Program-made: the position numbers and the translations under genes | Shown: positions 25,245-34,367 of the stretch, in pieces | Layout: each line of letters begins with the position of its first letter | Numbering within the stretch: the first letter of the stretch is position 1 | Source of the DNA: Hallerella succinigenes | GTDB taxonomy: Bacteria > Fibrobacterota > Fibrobacteria > Fibrobacterales > Fibrobacteraceae | Direction: 5' to 3' | Length of the DNA stretch: 64,000 bases | NCBI RefSeq assembly: GCF_002797675.1 | Contig: NZ_PGEX01000001.1 | Coordinates: forward strand, 558,001-622,000 | The notes under the pieces: model-generated | What the model saw: the letters and a program-made list of their open reading frames with translations, nothing else | The model's database searches: none | What the model was told of the DNA's origin: nothing

Positions 25245-25454
25245 TTTAGTGTCCTTTTGAAGAGGAAGTTAGTCGCTCATAAATATAGAACAATTTATCC
25301 CCACCTTGTTCTATAAATCCTTTCAATTTTTTCTTCTTTTTGCATAAAATCACTCCATACGCCAAACGACTTTCCGCACTTCTTGCCGAAGCAGCACGGC
25401 GTTTCCCCCGAAGCGGCGCTCCGCGAGACGCTTACCTTTCCAATTTCTACCGAA

Positions 25455-27278
25455 TTAACCGAGCTGAGCTTCTCGATAATCAAAGCCAAAAGCTCGGCGG
25501 GAAACGGAAAGGATCGGCGGCATCTGAATACGCTTGGCCAAGGCAATCCCCTTGTAACGGCTCCACCAACGTTTCATATCGCTCAGAATTTCTTCCTTCG
25601 ACTGGAACTTGCTACGGAAGAAAGCCTCATCCACGCCGAGTTCCTTACAGTATTCCGAGATACCCTTTTCAAGAAGAGCTTCCGAATCCGCAATGGAATT
25701 GCGTTGCCAGCGTTCCATCCAGAAAGCAAAAAGACGATCGTGATACGGATAGATGATCGGATCCCCCTTGCCCTCATCCACGTTCTGCGCATCGGAAAGT
25801 TCCGCACTTGCAGGAATGTCGATCGAAGCCTGTGGAATAACCACCTTCTGGGAATTGATTTCACGGGCAAGCTCATACACTTGCGTTTTCCAAAGATCGC
25901 CCAAGGCGCACATCACGCCCGACGTATCGCCGTAAAGCGTGCAGTAGCCGACCGTGACTTCACTCTTGTTGCCGTTGCAGGTAAAGCCCGCTCCCACGAC
26001 ACTTGCAACCGTCGCGAGGAAGGCGGCACTGCGCAAACGCGCCTGCAAATTTTCGTAATGGATTCCTTCCACAATCATCTGCGTGTCATTACGGACAAAA
26101 GAATCCTTCGCAAGGCTTGCTCGAAGAGCATCAGCCACTTCTTCAATCGGAGCGACCATGTACGGGCAGCCGAGATTATCGGCAAGGTCCTTCGCCGCAT
26201 TCCGCGTCGTGTTCGAATTGAAGCGCGTCGGCATGTTCACCAAGAACACGTTTTCGCTGCCGATCGCTTCCGCATACAAAACCGCGCTTACCGCGCTATC
26301 AATACCGCCCGAAGCGCCAATCACAATCTTACGAATGCTAAAGCGCGTAAGGTTTTTACGAATCATATAAACGAGCGCCTGATGAACTTCAGCGATTCCC
26401 GTTTTACGCGGAGCTTCCTCTTCCGAAACCGAAAGTTTTCCATTTTCAAAGTTCACCAAAGTACCGTGTTCTTCAAAAATCGGAAGCGAGAAAATGCTCT
26501 CGCCCATCGCATTATAAACGCTCGAATCGCCTTCAAACGCATAAATATTCTTGCCGTTGTTCTGCGTACCGACTGCGTTCACATAAAGGAGTGGCACGTT
26601 CGCATTCTTCGCATGTGCGCCAAAGACGCGGTCACGCGCCTTGTCCTTGCCCTGCGTATACGGCGAACAAGAAATATTGATCATCAAATCGCCCGAAGAA
26701 ATCTTCTTCTGCAAAATTTCAAACGGCTTGATCTTGTAAAGAGAATCCCAACCGTCTTCGCAAACCGTAATGGCAAGCTTTACACCGTTCACTTCGACCG
26801 GGCAGAGAATTTCCGAAACCGGTATTCCGTTCGTCTGAGCGAGCTTTCTCAAATCAGAGAAATAACGCGGTTCTTCAAATTCACGGTAACTCGGAAGCAG
26901 CGTCTTCGGCAAGAATTTCTTTTGTATGCCCTGGCAGTCGACGAGAGTCTTGAAATTTCCCTTCGAAGCGTAATAAGCCGCATTATAAAGAAGGGAACGG
27001 CCATTTTCACCGTTCTCTTCTTCCTTCGCCACGCTGCCAAAAAGAATGTCCACATTCTTCGAAAGTTCGCGGACAGATTCATTCACTTGAATGCAACGTT
27101 CGACAAAGGAATTTTCTTCCCAAAGGTCCGAAAGCAAATATCCCGGAACACACATTTCCGGGAATACAATTAAATCGGCAGAGGCTTGAACGCCTTCGCC
27201 AATGAATTTTTGCATCGTGGAAAAGTTCTTCTCCGGATTTCCGGGAACCACTTCCATCTGCGCCACATAAATTCTCAT
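25455..27278 (-). CDS. nadE: Glutamine-dependent NAD+ synthetase
   Basis: Converts deamido-NAD to NAD using ammonia released from glutamine. 607 residues in two parts. The N-terminal nitrilase/CN-hydrolase glutaminase has Glu41 in VFPEMCVPGY, Lys120/121 in IQKKFLPK and nucleophile Cys173 in TVCEDGW. The C-terminal synthetase has the ATP PP-loop GASGGIDSA (321-329) and FNSNTTRNAA. Only one base separates it from the pilT stop, so it is the last gene of the long minus-strand train. The 210 bp between it and argG is AT-rich leader of argG plus unassigned sequence; I see no clear terminator for nadE. Confidence 0.95.
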   Translation of the reverse strand: MRIYVAQMEVVPGNPEKNFSTMQKFIGEGVQASADLIVFPEMCVPGYLLSDLWEENSFVERCIQVNESVRELSKNVDILFGSVAKEEENGENGRSLLYNAAYYASKGNFKTLVDCQGIQKKFLPKTLLPSYREFEEPRYFSDLRKLAQTNGIPVSEILCPVEVNGVKLAITVCEDGWDSLYKIKPFEILQKKISSGDLMINISCSPYTQGKDKARDRVFGAHAKNANVPLLYVNAVGTQNNGKNIYAFEGDSSVYNAMGESIFSLPIFEEHGTLVNFENGKLSVSEEEAPRKTGIAEVHQALVYMIRKNLTRFSIRKIVIGASGGIDSAVSAVLYAEAIGSENVFLVNMPTRFNSNTTRNAAKDLADNLGCPYMVAPIEEVADALRASLAKDSFVRNDTQMIVEGIHYENLQARLRSAAFLATVASVVGAGFTCNGNKSEVTVGYCTLYGDTSGVMCALGDLWKTQVYELAREINSQKVVIPQASIDIPASAELSDAQNVDEGKGDPIIYPYHDRLFAFWMERWQRNSIADSEALLEKGISEYCKELGVDEAFFRSKFQSKEEILSDMKRWWSRYKGIALAKRIQMPPILSVSRRAFGFDYREAQLG

Positions 27279-27279
27279 A

Positions 27280-28380
27280 TTACATCCATCCGCGGTCCGA
27301 TGTTCCCGAAATACCGCGCACCTTCAGGTCAAAGTCATCCGGGTTTGTCGCAGCCGCCAGTGCTACTTCATAAGTAATCTTATTGTTGCTGTACAGATCC
27401 AAGAGGGACTGGTCAAAGGTCTGGCTGTGATATTGCATGTGACCTTCGGCGATGGCCGTTTCGATCATGCTCGTCTTATCCTTATCAATCATGTATTCGC
27501 GGATTGCGGCCGTATTGATCATGATTTCTGCAGCAGGCACTCGACTTGTTCCGTCTGCGGTCGGCAAAAGGCGAAGGCTGATGATACCCGCCAAGCATTC
27601 ACCCAAAAGCAAACGTACTTCATCGTGCTGATGCGGCGGATACATGGAAAGCACACGGGCGATTGTTTCGGTTGCGTTCGTCGTATGGATCGTAGCGAAC
27701 ACCATGTGACCGGTATCGGCAGCCGTCAAAGCGATTTGCATCGTTTCCAAGTCACGAATTTCACCGACCAGGAGAACATCCGGGTCCTGACGCAGAGCGG
27801 AACGCAATGCATTCGCATAAGAATTCGTATCCACACCAATTTCACGCTGGGAAATGATCGACTTGCGATCTTTATGCAAGTATTCGACAGGGTCTTCCAC
27901 CGTAATGATGTTATCGGCCACCGTGTCGTTCAAATGGTCAATCATCGAAGCAAGGCAAGTCGACTTACCAGAACCAGTCGTACCCGTCACGAGTACAAGT
28001 CCACGCTTGCGTTCGGCGAGTTCCAAAATCACCGGCGGAAGTTGCAATTCTTCAAACTTCGGAATCGTAGCCTTAATGTGACGGATCACCATAGCGGAAG
28101 TTCCACGTTGACGGAAAACGTTCACACGGAAACGGCCCATGTCGCGGGCGCCCACGGCAAAGTCGCATTCCTTGTTGTTTTCAAATCGCGTCATCTGATC
28201 GCGATTCATCATGTCCATTAAAAAACTATCCATCGTCATCGCATCGATCGGCGTATCGACGAGTTTGACAAGTTCACCATTAATACGGTAAATCGGAGGT
28301 ACTCCAACGCGAATATGCAAGTCGGAAGCCTTCTTCTGCGCCATCAAGCGCAAAAGCTGTTCAATTTTCAATGCACCCAT
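27280..28380 (-). CDS. pilT: Type IV pilus retraction ATPase PilT
   Basis: Secretion ATPase of the PilT/PilU group that powers pilus depolymerisation and twitching motility. 366 residues. KKASDLHIRVG is the conserved N-terminal block, Walker A is GTTGSGKST (133-141), the Asp box is IITVEDPVEYLH, Walker B is DPDVLLVGEIRD, and the His box is GHMVFATIHTT. A C-terminal AAIREYMIDK resembles the AIRNLI motif that distinguishes PilT from assembly ATPases. GGAG lies 6 nt before the ATG. No other pil gene is in the window; the upstream neighbour is the repeat-containing TPR protein. Confidence 0.93.
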   Translation of the reverse strand: MGALKIEQLLRLMAQKKASDLHIRVGVPPIYRINGELVKLVDTPIDAMTMDSFLMDMMNRDQMTRFENNKECDFAVGARDMGRFRVNVFRQRGTSAMVIRHIKATIPKFEELQLPPVILELAERKRGLVLVTGTTGSGKSTCLASMIDHLNDTVADNIITVEDPVEYLHKDRKSIISQREIGVDTNSYANALRSALRQDPDVLLVGEIRDLETMQIALTAADTGHMVFATIHTTNATETIARVLSMYPPHQHDEVRLLLGECLAGIISLRLLPTADGTSRVPAAEIMINTAAIREYMIDKDKTSMIETAIAEGHMQYHSQTFDQSLLDLYSNNKITYEVALAAATNPDDFDLKVRGISGTSDRGWM

Positions 28381-28402
28381 GAAACACTCCGTGGTAACGG
28401 AA

Positions 28403-30814
28403 TTAATTCAAATTTTTGTTGTCACGAATCTTTTCGATTTCAGCAAGACGCTGTTTCAATTCAGCGTTGTCCGAATCCTTACGGAGCAAATCCTTGTAGA
28501 TCTTGATCGCTTCGTCGTAAACGCCCTGGCCAAAATAAATTTCAGCGAGCGTACGCGTACTAGTCGTCGGATCTTCCAAGAGAGCGTCGTCCGAATCCTT
28601 ACCGAAAATGCTGTCGAAGGAAGAATTCACCGAGCCTTCCACAGCCGGAACGTCCTCGTCAAGCTTCAATTCGTCCAAAGAGAGTTCGTCATCCGAATCC
28701 TTGCCGAACAAATTATCGAACGAACTTTCGACTGAAGTTTCGAGAGTCTCTTCTGCTACAGGTTCTGCGGTCGGAGCTTCTGCATCAGCCGGAGATGCTG
28801 CCTTCGGAAGTTCCTCGTCTGCTGTGGAAGACTTTTCAAAGCCTCCTTCCAGCGGAAGATCGTCGTCATCCTTGCCGAACAAAGTATCGAACGAACTTTC
28901 GACTGAGGTTTCGAGGCTCTCTTCCGTCTTGGTTGCTGAAGCGGCTTCGAGAGTCGGAAGCGCTTCGTCCAAATTCAGAACGTCGCCTGTGGCCGGATTC
29001 TCTTCTGCAGCAGGTTCTGCGGTCGGAGCTTCTGCAACAGCCGGAGATTCTGCCTTCGGAAGTTCCACGTCTGCAGAGGAAGACTTTTCAAAGCCTCCTT
29101 CCAGCGGAAGATCGTCGTCATCCTTGCCGAACAAAGTATCGAACGAACTTTCGACTGAGGTTTCGAGGCTCTCTTCCGTCTTGGTTGCTGAAGCGGCTTC
29201 GAGAGTCGGAAGCGCTTCGTCTAAATTCAGAACGTCGCCTGTGGCCGGATTCTCTTCTGCTACAGGTTCTGCGGTCGGTGCTTCTGCATCAGCCGGAGAT
29301 GCTGCCTTCGAAAGTTCCACGTCTGCTGAGGAAGACTTTTCAAAGCCTCCTTCCAGCGGAAGATCGTCGTCATCCTTGCCGAACAAAGTATCGAACGAAC
29401 TTTCGACTGAGGTTTCGAGGCTCTCTTCCGTCTTGGTTGCTGGAGCCGCTTCGAGAGTCGGAAGCGCTTCGTCTAAATTCAGAACGTCGTCTGTTGCCGG
29501 ATTCTCTTCTGCTACAGGTTCTGCGGTCGGAGCTGCTGCAACAGCCGGAGATGCTGCCTTCGAAAGTTCCACGTCTGCTGAGGAAGACTTTTCAAAGCCT
29601 CCTTCCAGCGGAAGATCGTCGTCATCCTTGCCGAACAAAGTATCGAACGAACTTTCGACTGAGGTTTCGAGGCTCTCTTCCGTCTTGGTTGCTGAAGCGG
29701 CTTCGAGAGTCGGAAGCGCTTCGTCCAAATTCAGAACGTCGCTTGTTGTCGGATTCTCTTCTGCAGCAGGTTCTGCGGTCGGAGCTGCTGCAACAGCCGG
29801 AGATGCTTCTGCAACAGGAGCAGCTGGCTTCGATGGCACAAATTCTTCCGGAAGTTCGTCTTCCCCGAAGATATCATCAAAGGCATCGGACAAAGACTGA
29901 GCCTTTTCTTCCACCGCCGGAGCTTCTTTCACAGCAGGTGCTGTAGGAGCCGATTCTTCCATTTCAGAAGCACCAAAAATACCGGTCAAAGCAGAATTGA
30001 CATCGTTGCCGTCAATTTCGTCCATCGGGAACTGATCCTTGGTCGTATCGGTCGGGGCAAAGCCCGCTATCGCATCGTCCAAGCTGTGTTCCAAATCGTC
30101 AAAGGAAACTTCTGCATCCTTTTCTTCATCTGCAGGTATCAGGCTTGCGAGAGCGGAGAACGGATCATCTTCCGAAGTTTGCGATCCTTCTGCAGCGGTT
30201 TCATCGGCAGGAGCTTCTGCAACCGGAGATTCTTCCACGGCAACTGAGACTTCATCTTCAGCCTTCGGTGCAATCGTTTCCGAAGCCTTTTCAAACAAGG
30301 ATTCACCGCCCAAATCCAGGGGTTCATCCTTCAAAATTTCATCCAAAGACGGTTGTTCTGCGGTAGCGGCCGTTGCAACGCCCGCAGCACCCAGAGTCAT
30401 ATCCTGCGCCATCGATGCCATATCGATCTGCGGAGCATATTCTTCCTTCCAGAATGGATCCAGCGGATCTAAATCATGCAACAACTGATAATAGTAGTTT
30501 CGGTTGCCTTTATCACCTTTTGTGGCAAAGACATCGCCCAAGCGACGCAACGCAGAAAGGCAATACGGATTACGCGACAACACAGCTTCGCAAGCTTCGA
30601 CTACACCATCGAGATCCTGTTTTTCTTCCAAAATCTTCGAGAGGACCAAGTGGCCTTCAACGCTTTCCGGAAAATCCTGAAGACCGGACCTTACGCACTG
30701 CAAGGCACCGTCCAAGTCACCGCTCAAGCGCATCAAATCGGCAAGCCAGGCAAAAGCCTGAGACTGCTTCTTTTTGCCAATGGCCTTGCGAAGAGAATCT
30801 ACTGTTGTTGCCAT
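28403..30814 (-). CDS. Acidic TPR protein with four 84-residue tandem repeats
   Basis: 803 residues, very acidic and Ala/Ser/Pro-rich. Residues about 1-110 form tetratricopeptide-like helices. The central part is low complexity and holds four near-identical 84-residue repeats (354-689), each with DVLNLDEALPTLEA, ESSFDTLFGKDDDDLPLEGG and a spacer of AEAPTAEP type. Degenerate SSFD.xFGKDSDD copies follow. A final TPR (AEIYFGQGVYDEAIKIYKDL) ends the protein. It has no signal peptide or membrane helix. GAGG lies before the ATG, and the gene is 22 nt from pilT. I do not recognise the protein; the layout suggests a flexible scaffold, perhaps for the pilus or envelope machinery. Confidence 0.8.
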   Translation of the reverse strand: MATTVDSLRKAIGKKKQSQAFAWLADLMRLSGDLDGALQCVRSGLQDFPESVEGHLVLSKILEEKQDLDGVVEACEAVLSRNPYCLSALRRLGDVFATKGDKGNRNYYYQLLHDLDPLDPFWKEEYAPQIDMASMAQDMTLGAAGVATAATAEQPSLDEILKDEPLDLGGESLFEKASETIAPKAEDEVSVAVEESPVAEAPADETAAEGSQTSEDDPFSALASLIPADEEKDAEVSFDDLEHSLDDAIAGFAPTDTTKDQFPMDEIDGNDVNSALTGIFGASEMEESAPTAPAVKEAPAVEEKAQSLSDAFDDIFGEDELPEEFVPSKPAAPVAEASPAVAAAPTAEPAAEENPTTSDVLNLDEALPTLEAASATKTEESLETSVESSFDTLFGKDDDDLPLEGGFEKSSSADVELSKAASPAVAAAPTAEPVAEENPATDDVLNLDEALPTLEAAPATKTEESLETSVESSFDTLFGKDDDDLPLEGGFEKSSSADVELSKAASPADAEAPTAEPVAEENPATGDVLNLDEALPTLEAASATKTEESLETSVESSFDTLFGKDDDDLPLEGGFEKSSSADVELPKAESPAVAEAPTAEPAAEENPATGDVLNLDEALPTLEAASATKTEESLETSVESSFDTLFGKDDDDLPLEGGFEKSSTADEELPKAASPADAEAPTAEPVAEETLETSVESSFDNLFGKDSDDELSLDELKLDEDVPAVEGSVNSSFDSIFGKDSDDALLEDPTTSTRTLAEIYFGQGVYDEAIKIYKDLLRKDSDNAELKQRLAEIEKIRDNKNLN
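28748..29755 (-). repeat. Four tandem 252-bp coding repeats
   Basis: A segment including CCGAACAAAGTATCGAACG recurs at intervals of exactly 252 bp (starting 28875, 29127, 29379 and 29631). Copies are nearly identical even at synonymous positions, which points to recent duplication or ongoing recombination. The period is a multiple of 3, so copy number can change without a frameshift. Confidence 0.93.
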
Positions 30815-30829
30815 ATTTACCTCAATTCT

Positions 30830-31072
30830 TTACAGTGCGATGGCTTCATCCATCAAAAGAACCGGAATGCCATTCTTGACCGGGTAAAGCTTTTTGCCAT
30901 CTTGAGAAACGAGGGCTTCTTCCAAAGCTTCAGAAACAGCAGCTCCGCCCACATTCTTGAGAGTTCCCAAAGCGATTTCCGCATTCACCTTTGAAAGGAT
31001 TTCTTCGGACGCTTCCACGAGGGGTTCACGTGTATCTGGAGTGCACAAAAGAGACAGCATTTCAGAATCCAT
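30830..31072 (-). CDS. Trm112-family small protein
   Basis: 80 residues resembling the Trm112/YcaR (UPF0434) family: MLSLLCTPDTREPL at the N-terminus and LYPVKNGIPVLLMDEA at the C-terminus. The four zinc cysteines of eukaryotic Trm112 are mostly absent, as in many bacterial members. In other organisms Trm112 activates methyltransferases; bacterial roles are unclear. AAGGTGA lies before the ATG. It stands between the glycosyltransferase genes and the TPR repeat gene in the same orientation. Confidence 0.8.
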   Translation of the reverse strand: MDSEMLSLLCTPDTREPLVEASEEILSKVNAEIALGTLKNVGGAAVSEALEEALVSQDGKKLYPVKNGIPVLLMDEAIAL

Positions 31073-31132
31073 AATTCACCTTTTTATTTTTTATCAAAAT
31101 AAAAATAATTTCTTTTTTTTACGCAGAACGAC

Positions 31133-32671
31133 TCAATAGAAGTAATTCAAGTCCACAACGGCATAATCGGAGTTGTTTTCGGTGCCAATCAAGAGCTTTG
31201 GACAGACTCCCAACGATTTGACCCATTCCTGGTCAAAGGATTCCCGGAAACCGTTCGAATCCGAAAGGACGAGCAATTCCTTGCAACCGGTCCGCTTGCA
31301 AATCGACGGCAAATCCCGCAATCCGCCAAGCAAATGTTCGCGATTTTCTTCCGTCACCTTTTCCGGAGCGTTCGAAACACAGCCGAGCAGGTTCAAACCC
31401 GGTTTCAAATGGTAGCGGTCAAACCAGCAGTCGATTGCATCGGTCGATCCGCCGAGCAAAATGGAACGTTTTGCCTTTCCCGAAAAGATCTGATAAAAAT
31501 AATCCAGCCAAAAAAGCAGACGTCGCCAAAAAATACAGCCAAATACCACACCGATTGCAGGCGCCACAATCGATGCCTCGGTGCCTAAAAGTAAAACGGA
31601 AACGGCACTTCCCGCCGCAGCAGAAGGGAGCAAGAATTTGAGCAAACGAAACCCGTCGAGTTTCGAAGAAACGTAATCCCCCGCAAGCGCAAGCGGAAGC
31701 CAAGTAAACAGAGCAAGTACGCCAGCTACTTTACACGAGATCGGGGCTGCAAGCGAATACAGCAGGACACAAAGCCCAACGATTGCCACATCCACAAGCA
31801 TCTTCCACCACTGCGGAACGAGTCTCGAGAACACGCCGATCAGCGCCGCAAAGAAAATGCCGAGCGCAATGATAAAAGTCGGCATGTGATAATTGTGATG
31901 CTTCTTGGCGAAAATGAGCATAGCCATGTAGAAGTCCACAAACGTACGGAAGCGACGCGTTTTACTGCTCTGTCCCTTAAAATGAAGAATGCTCGTCCCT
32001 GGATAATAGTAGTTACGGTATCCAGACTTTTTAATGCGCAAGCAAATGTCCAAGTCTTCGCCGTACATGAAATAATCTTCATCGAAACCGTTCAGCTGGT
32101 TAAAGATTTCTCGCTTCACGCCAAGGAAAGATCCACTGACAGCATCCACTTCCGTCTCGACATTCGGATCCAGATAGGTCATGTTGTACGAAGCAAAAAT
32201 CTTACTCTTGGGGAAAAGAGCCGAAAGGCCGATTGTTTTACAGATTGCGGCAAAAGGCGAAGGGAACGACCTGCGACAAGCCCATTGCAACGTGCCGTCC
32301 CCATTCAAAATTTTACAGCCAACGGCACCTGCGTCCGCTTTAGAAGCCATGTAAGCAAGAGTTCTCTGAAAAGTTCCCTTCGAAACCACCGTATCCGGAT
32401 TGATGAAGAAAAGGATTTCCTTTGTCGCCTGCTTGGCCGCTAAATTGCAGCCTTTGCCAAAGCCCAGATTTTCCTGACTGACAATCCAATGGACATTCGG
32501 GAACGCCTTTTTTTGTTCTTCGAGAATCGGAACAAACGAACCATTGTCCACGACAAAAATTTCGGAATCGATATTTTCGAGAGCATCTGAAACCGAAGCG
32601 ACACAAGCCGGAATATAATCGCGGGAATTGTACGCTACAATGATGACAGAACAAGAAAACGGAGAACTCAT
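31133..32671 (-). CDS. Family 2 glycosyltransferase fused to membrane and C-terminal nucleotide-binding-like region
   Basis: 512 residues. The N-terminal GT-A domain of rhamnosyltransferase type (about 1-245) has VIIVAYNSRDYI, ENLGFGKGCNLAA, FINPDTVV and GFDEDYFMYGEDLDICLR. About four to five membrane helices follow (about 260-395). The last about 110 residues (SILLGGSTDAIDCWFDRY onward) resemble the nucleotide-sugar/CoA-binding-like domain found in polyprenyl-phosphate sugar transferases, but no catalytic transferase segment follows. It probably adds a sugar to a lipid-linked or surface glycan. It begins 15 nt after the DPM1-like gene. The fusion architecture is unusual. Confidence 0.8.
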   Translation of the reverse strand: MSSPFSCSVIIVAYNSRDYIPACVASVSDALENIDSEIFVVDNGSFVPILEEQKKAFPNVHWIVSQENLGFGKGCNLAAKQATKEILFFINPDTVVSKGTFQRTLAYMASKADAGAVGCKILNGDGTLQWACRRSFPSPFAAICKTIGLSALFPKSKIFASYNMTYLDPNVETEVDAVSGSFLGVKREIFNQLNGFDEDYFMYGEDLDICLRIKKSGYRNYYYPGTSILHFKGQSSKTRRFRTFVDFYMAMLIFAKKHHNYHMPTFIIALGIFFAALIGVFSRLVPQWWKMLVDVAIVGLCVLLYSLAAPISCKVAGVLALFTWLPLALAGDYVSSKLDGFRLLKFLLPSAAAGSAVSVLLLGTEASIVAPAIGVVFGCIFWRRLLFWLDYFYQIFSGKAKRSILLGGSTDAIDCWFDRYHLKPGLNLLGCVSNAPEKVTEENREHLLGGLRDLPSICKRTGCKELLVLSDSNGFRESFDQEWVKSLGVCPKLLIGTENNSDYAVVDLNYFY

Positions 32672-32686
32672 CGACTTCCCCTAAAA

Positions 32687-33400
32687 TCAGGAGCGCTTAA
32701 AACGCAGTTTCAAAACCAAGAAGAATGCTTCAGAAATAATGCCACCGCTCATCTTCGAAACGCCGCGAACACGGTCGGTAAAGACAATCGGAATTTCCTT
32801 GACGCGAAGGCCCTTTTTCCAAATCTTAAAAGTCGTTTCGATCTGGAAACAGTAGCCGTCACTCTTCATGCCCGAAAGATCCAAAGCTTCGAGAGCCGAA
32901 CGTCTAAAGCACTTAAAACCGCCCGTCGCATCCTTTACCGGAATGCCCGTGACGATGCGGGTATAAACGTTTGCAAAGTAACTCAGCAAAAGACGTTTCC
33001 AGTCCCAGTTGACAACGCCGATCTTTTTTCCGTTGTAACGGCTGCCCAGCACAAGGTCCGCATCTTCAGCGGCATCGAGAAAACGCGGAAGGTCATTCGG
33101 ATTGTGGCTAAAGTCCGCATCCATTTCAAAGACACGTTCAAAGCCGTTTTCCAAAGCCCACTTAAAACCGGTGACGTAAGCCGTACCAAGGCCCATCTTT
33201 CCCGGACGACGCAAAAGATGAATCTTTGCATTTTCCTTGGAAAGTCCTTCCACAATGTCACCTGTTCCATCGGGCGAGCCGTCGTCCACCACCAAAACTT
33301 CCAGGCAGGGATCCTGCCTCAAGACTTCGGGAATGATGAGCGTGATATTTTCTTTCTCGTTATACGTCGGAATGATGACAAGACTCTTCGGATAACTCAT
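32687..33400 (-). CDS. Polyprenol-phosphate mannose synthase (DPM1-like glycosyltransferase)
   Basis: 237 residues, a soluble GT2 enzyme of the dolichol-phosphate mannosyltransferase group, without membrane helices. Motifs: VIIPTYNEKENI, VVDDGSPDGTG, MGLGTAYVTGF, FEMDADFSHNP (metal-binding DAD), LGSRY, and VKDATGGFKCFRR. It would transfer mannose (or a similar sugar) from GDP-mannose to a polyprenyl phosphate on the cytoplasmic face, making a donor for GT-C enzymes in the periplasm. The overlap of 4 nt with the preceding GT2 gene and the nearby DUF2723 gene support that role. Sugar identity is inferred. Confidence 0.88.
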   Translation of the reverse strand: MSYPKSLVIIPTYNEKENITLIIPEVLRQDPCLEVLVVDDGSPDGTGDIVEGLSKENAKIHLLRRPGKMGLGTAYVTGFKWALENGFERVFEMDADFSHNPNDLPRFLDAAEDADLVLGSRYNGKKIGVVNWDWKRLLLSYFANVYTRIVTGIPVKDATGGFKCFRRSALEALDLSGMKSDGYCFQIETTFKIWKKGLRVKEIPIVFTDRVRGVSKMSGGIISEAFFLVLKLRFKRS

Positions 33401-34347
33401 ACGCGCTCCTCCAAATCCGTTTCAACGGCATCACGAACAGTTTCTGCTATCGGATAACGTTGCTCCTTGTTACGGCTCATGAGTTCCGCCAAGAAACCGA
33501 TCGAGAACAGCTGAATTCCCATGAGCAGCGAGAAGCCACCCACCACGATCAGCGGACGCAAATGCAGCGCTCCTGTCTTCAACCATTCAAAACCGAAGTA
33601 TCCAAAGACCGCACCACCGAACAGAAAAAAGAGCAGTCCAAAAAGGCCGAAAAAGTGAAGCGGCTTTGTCGCAAACTTGTTGAGGAAAAGAAGGGTCAAC
33701 AAATCCAAGAAGCCCGACACCAAGCGAGAAACGCCATACTTAGAAGATCCATGCACACGGGCGCGATGCGTCACCGGCATTTCCGTCACACGGGCGCCCT
33801 GCCACTTTGCCATCACCGGAATAAAGCGATGGAAATCCCCGTAAAGATTGATGAAGCGGACGACCGAGGCGCGGTACAGTTTAATGCCGCAGTTGAAGTC
33901 GTGCAAACGCTTGCCGCATACCGCAGAAACCGTCAAATTGAAAAGCTTGGAAGGCCAAGTCTTGTGCCACGGATCGTGGCGACGCACCTTCCAACCCGAC
34001 ACCAGGTCATAGCCTTCGTCGAGAATCTTCATCATCTTCGGAATTTCACGCGGATCGTCTTGCAAATCTCCATCAAGCGTAGCGATCAATTCGCCACGAG
34101 CCTTGGAGAAACCGAGCGAAAGGGCATCTGCCTTTCCACAGTTGAACTGGAAACGGAACAGTCGAAGGAAATCATACTGTTTTGCAAGTTCCAGCAAAAC
34201 ATTCCAAGAACGATCTCGACTTCCATCATCGATGACAATCACTTCAAACGACTTGCCCGTCGGAGTGATGGCATCCACAATTTCTTTCATCAGTTCCGGA
34301 AGATTTTCTTCTTCTTCCTTGACTGGAATTACAAGACTCAAATCCAT
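33397..34347 (-). CDS. Polyprenyl-phosphate glycosyltransferase (ArnC/GtrB-like GT2)
   Basis: 316 residues. The GT-A domain has VIPVKEEEENLPEL, VIDDGSRDRSW, ATLDGDLQDDP and RVHGSSKYG, followed by two C-terminal membrane helices (about 230-255 and 265-290). This is the architecture of enzymes that make undecaprenyl-phosphate-linked hexoses for envelope glycosylation. AGGA lies before the ATG. It sits between the DUF2723 gene (20 nt) and the DPM1-like gene (4-nt overlap), so the operon could make two different lipid-linked sugars. Confidence 0.88.
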   Translation of the reverse strand: MDLSLVIPVKEEEENLPELMKEIVDAITPTGKSFEVIVIDDGSRDRSWNVLLELAKQYDFLRLFRFQFNCGKADALSLGFSKARGELIATLDGDLQDDPREIPKMMKILDEGYDLVSGWKVRRHDPWHKTWPSKLFNLTVSAVCGKRLHDFNCGIKLYRASVVRFINLYGDFHRFIPVMAKWQGARVTEMPVTHRARVHGSSKYGVSRLVSGFLDLLTLLFLNKFATKPLHFFGLFGLLFFLFGGAVFGYFGFEWLKTGALHLRPLIVVGGFSLLMGIQLFSIGFLAELMSRNKEQRYPIAETVRDAVETDLEERV

Positions 34348-34367
34348 ACGTGTTTCCTAAAACCAGA

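Noticed and set aside
25383-27173. 596-residue open frame antisense to NAD synthetase
   Set aside because: Shadow of nadE; Arg/His-rich composition typical of antisense translation and no family resemblance.
28748-29755. Considered as a CRISPR or non-coding satellite array
   Set aside because: The unit is 252 bp with no unique spacers and encodes an in-frame protein repeat.
28608-29946. Two long Ser-rich and Arg-rich plus-strand frames over the 252-bp repeats
   Set aside because: They stay open only because the repeat unit is a multiple of 3; the minus-strand frame has start, Shine-Dalgarno and TPR domains on both sides.
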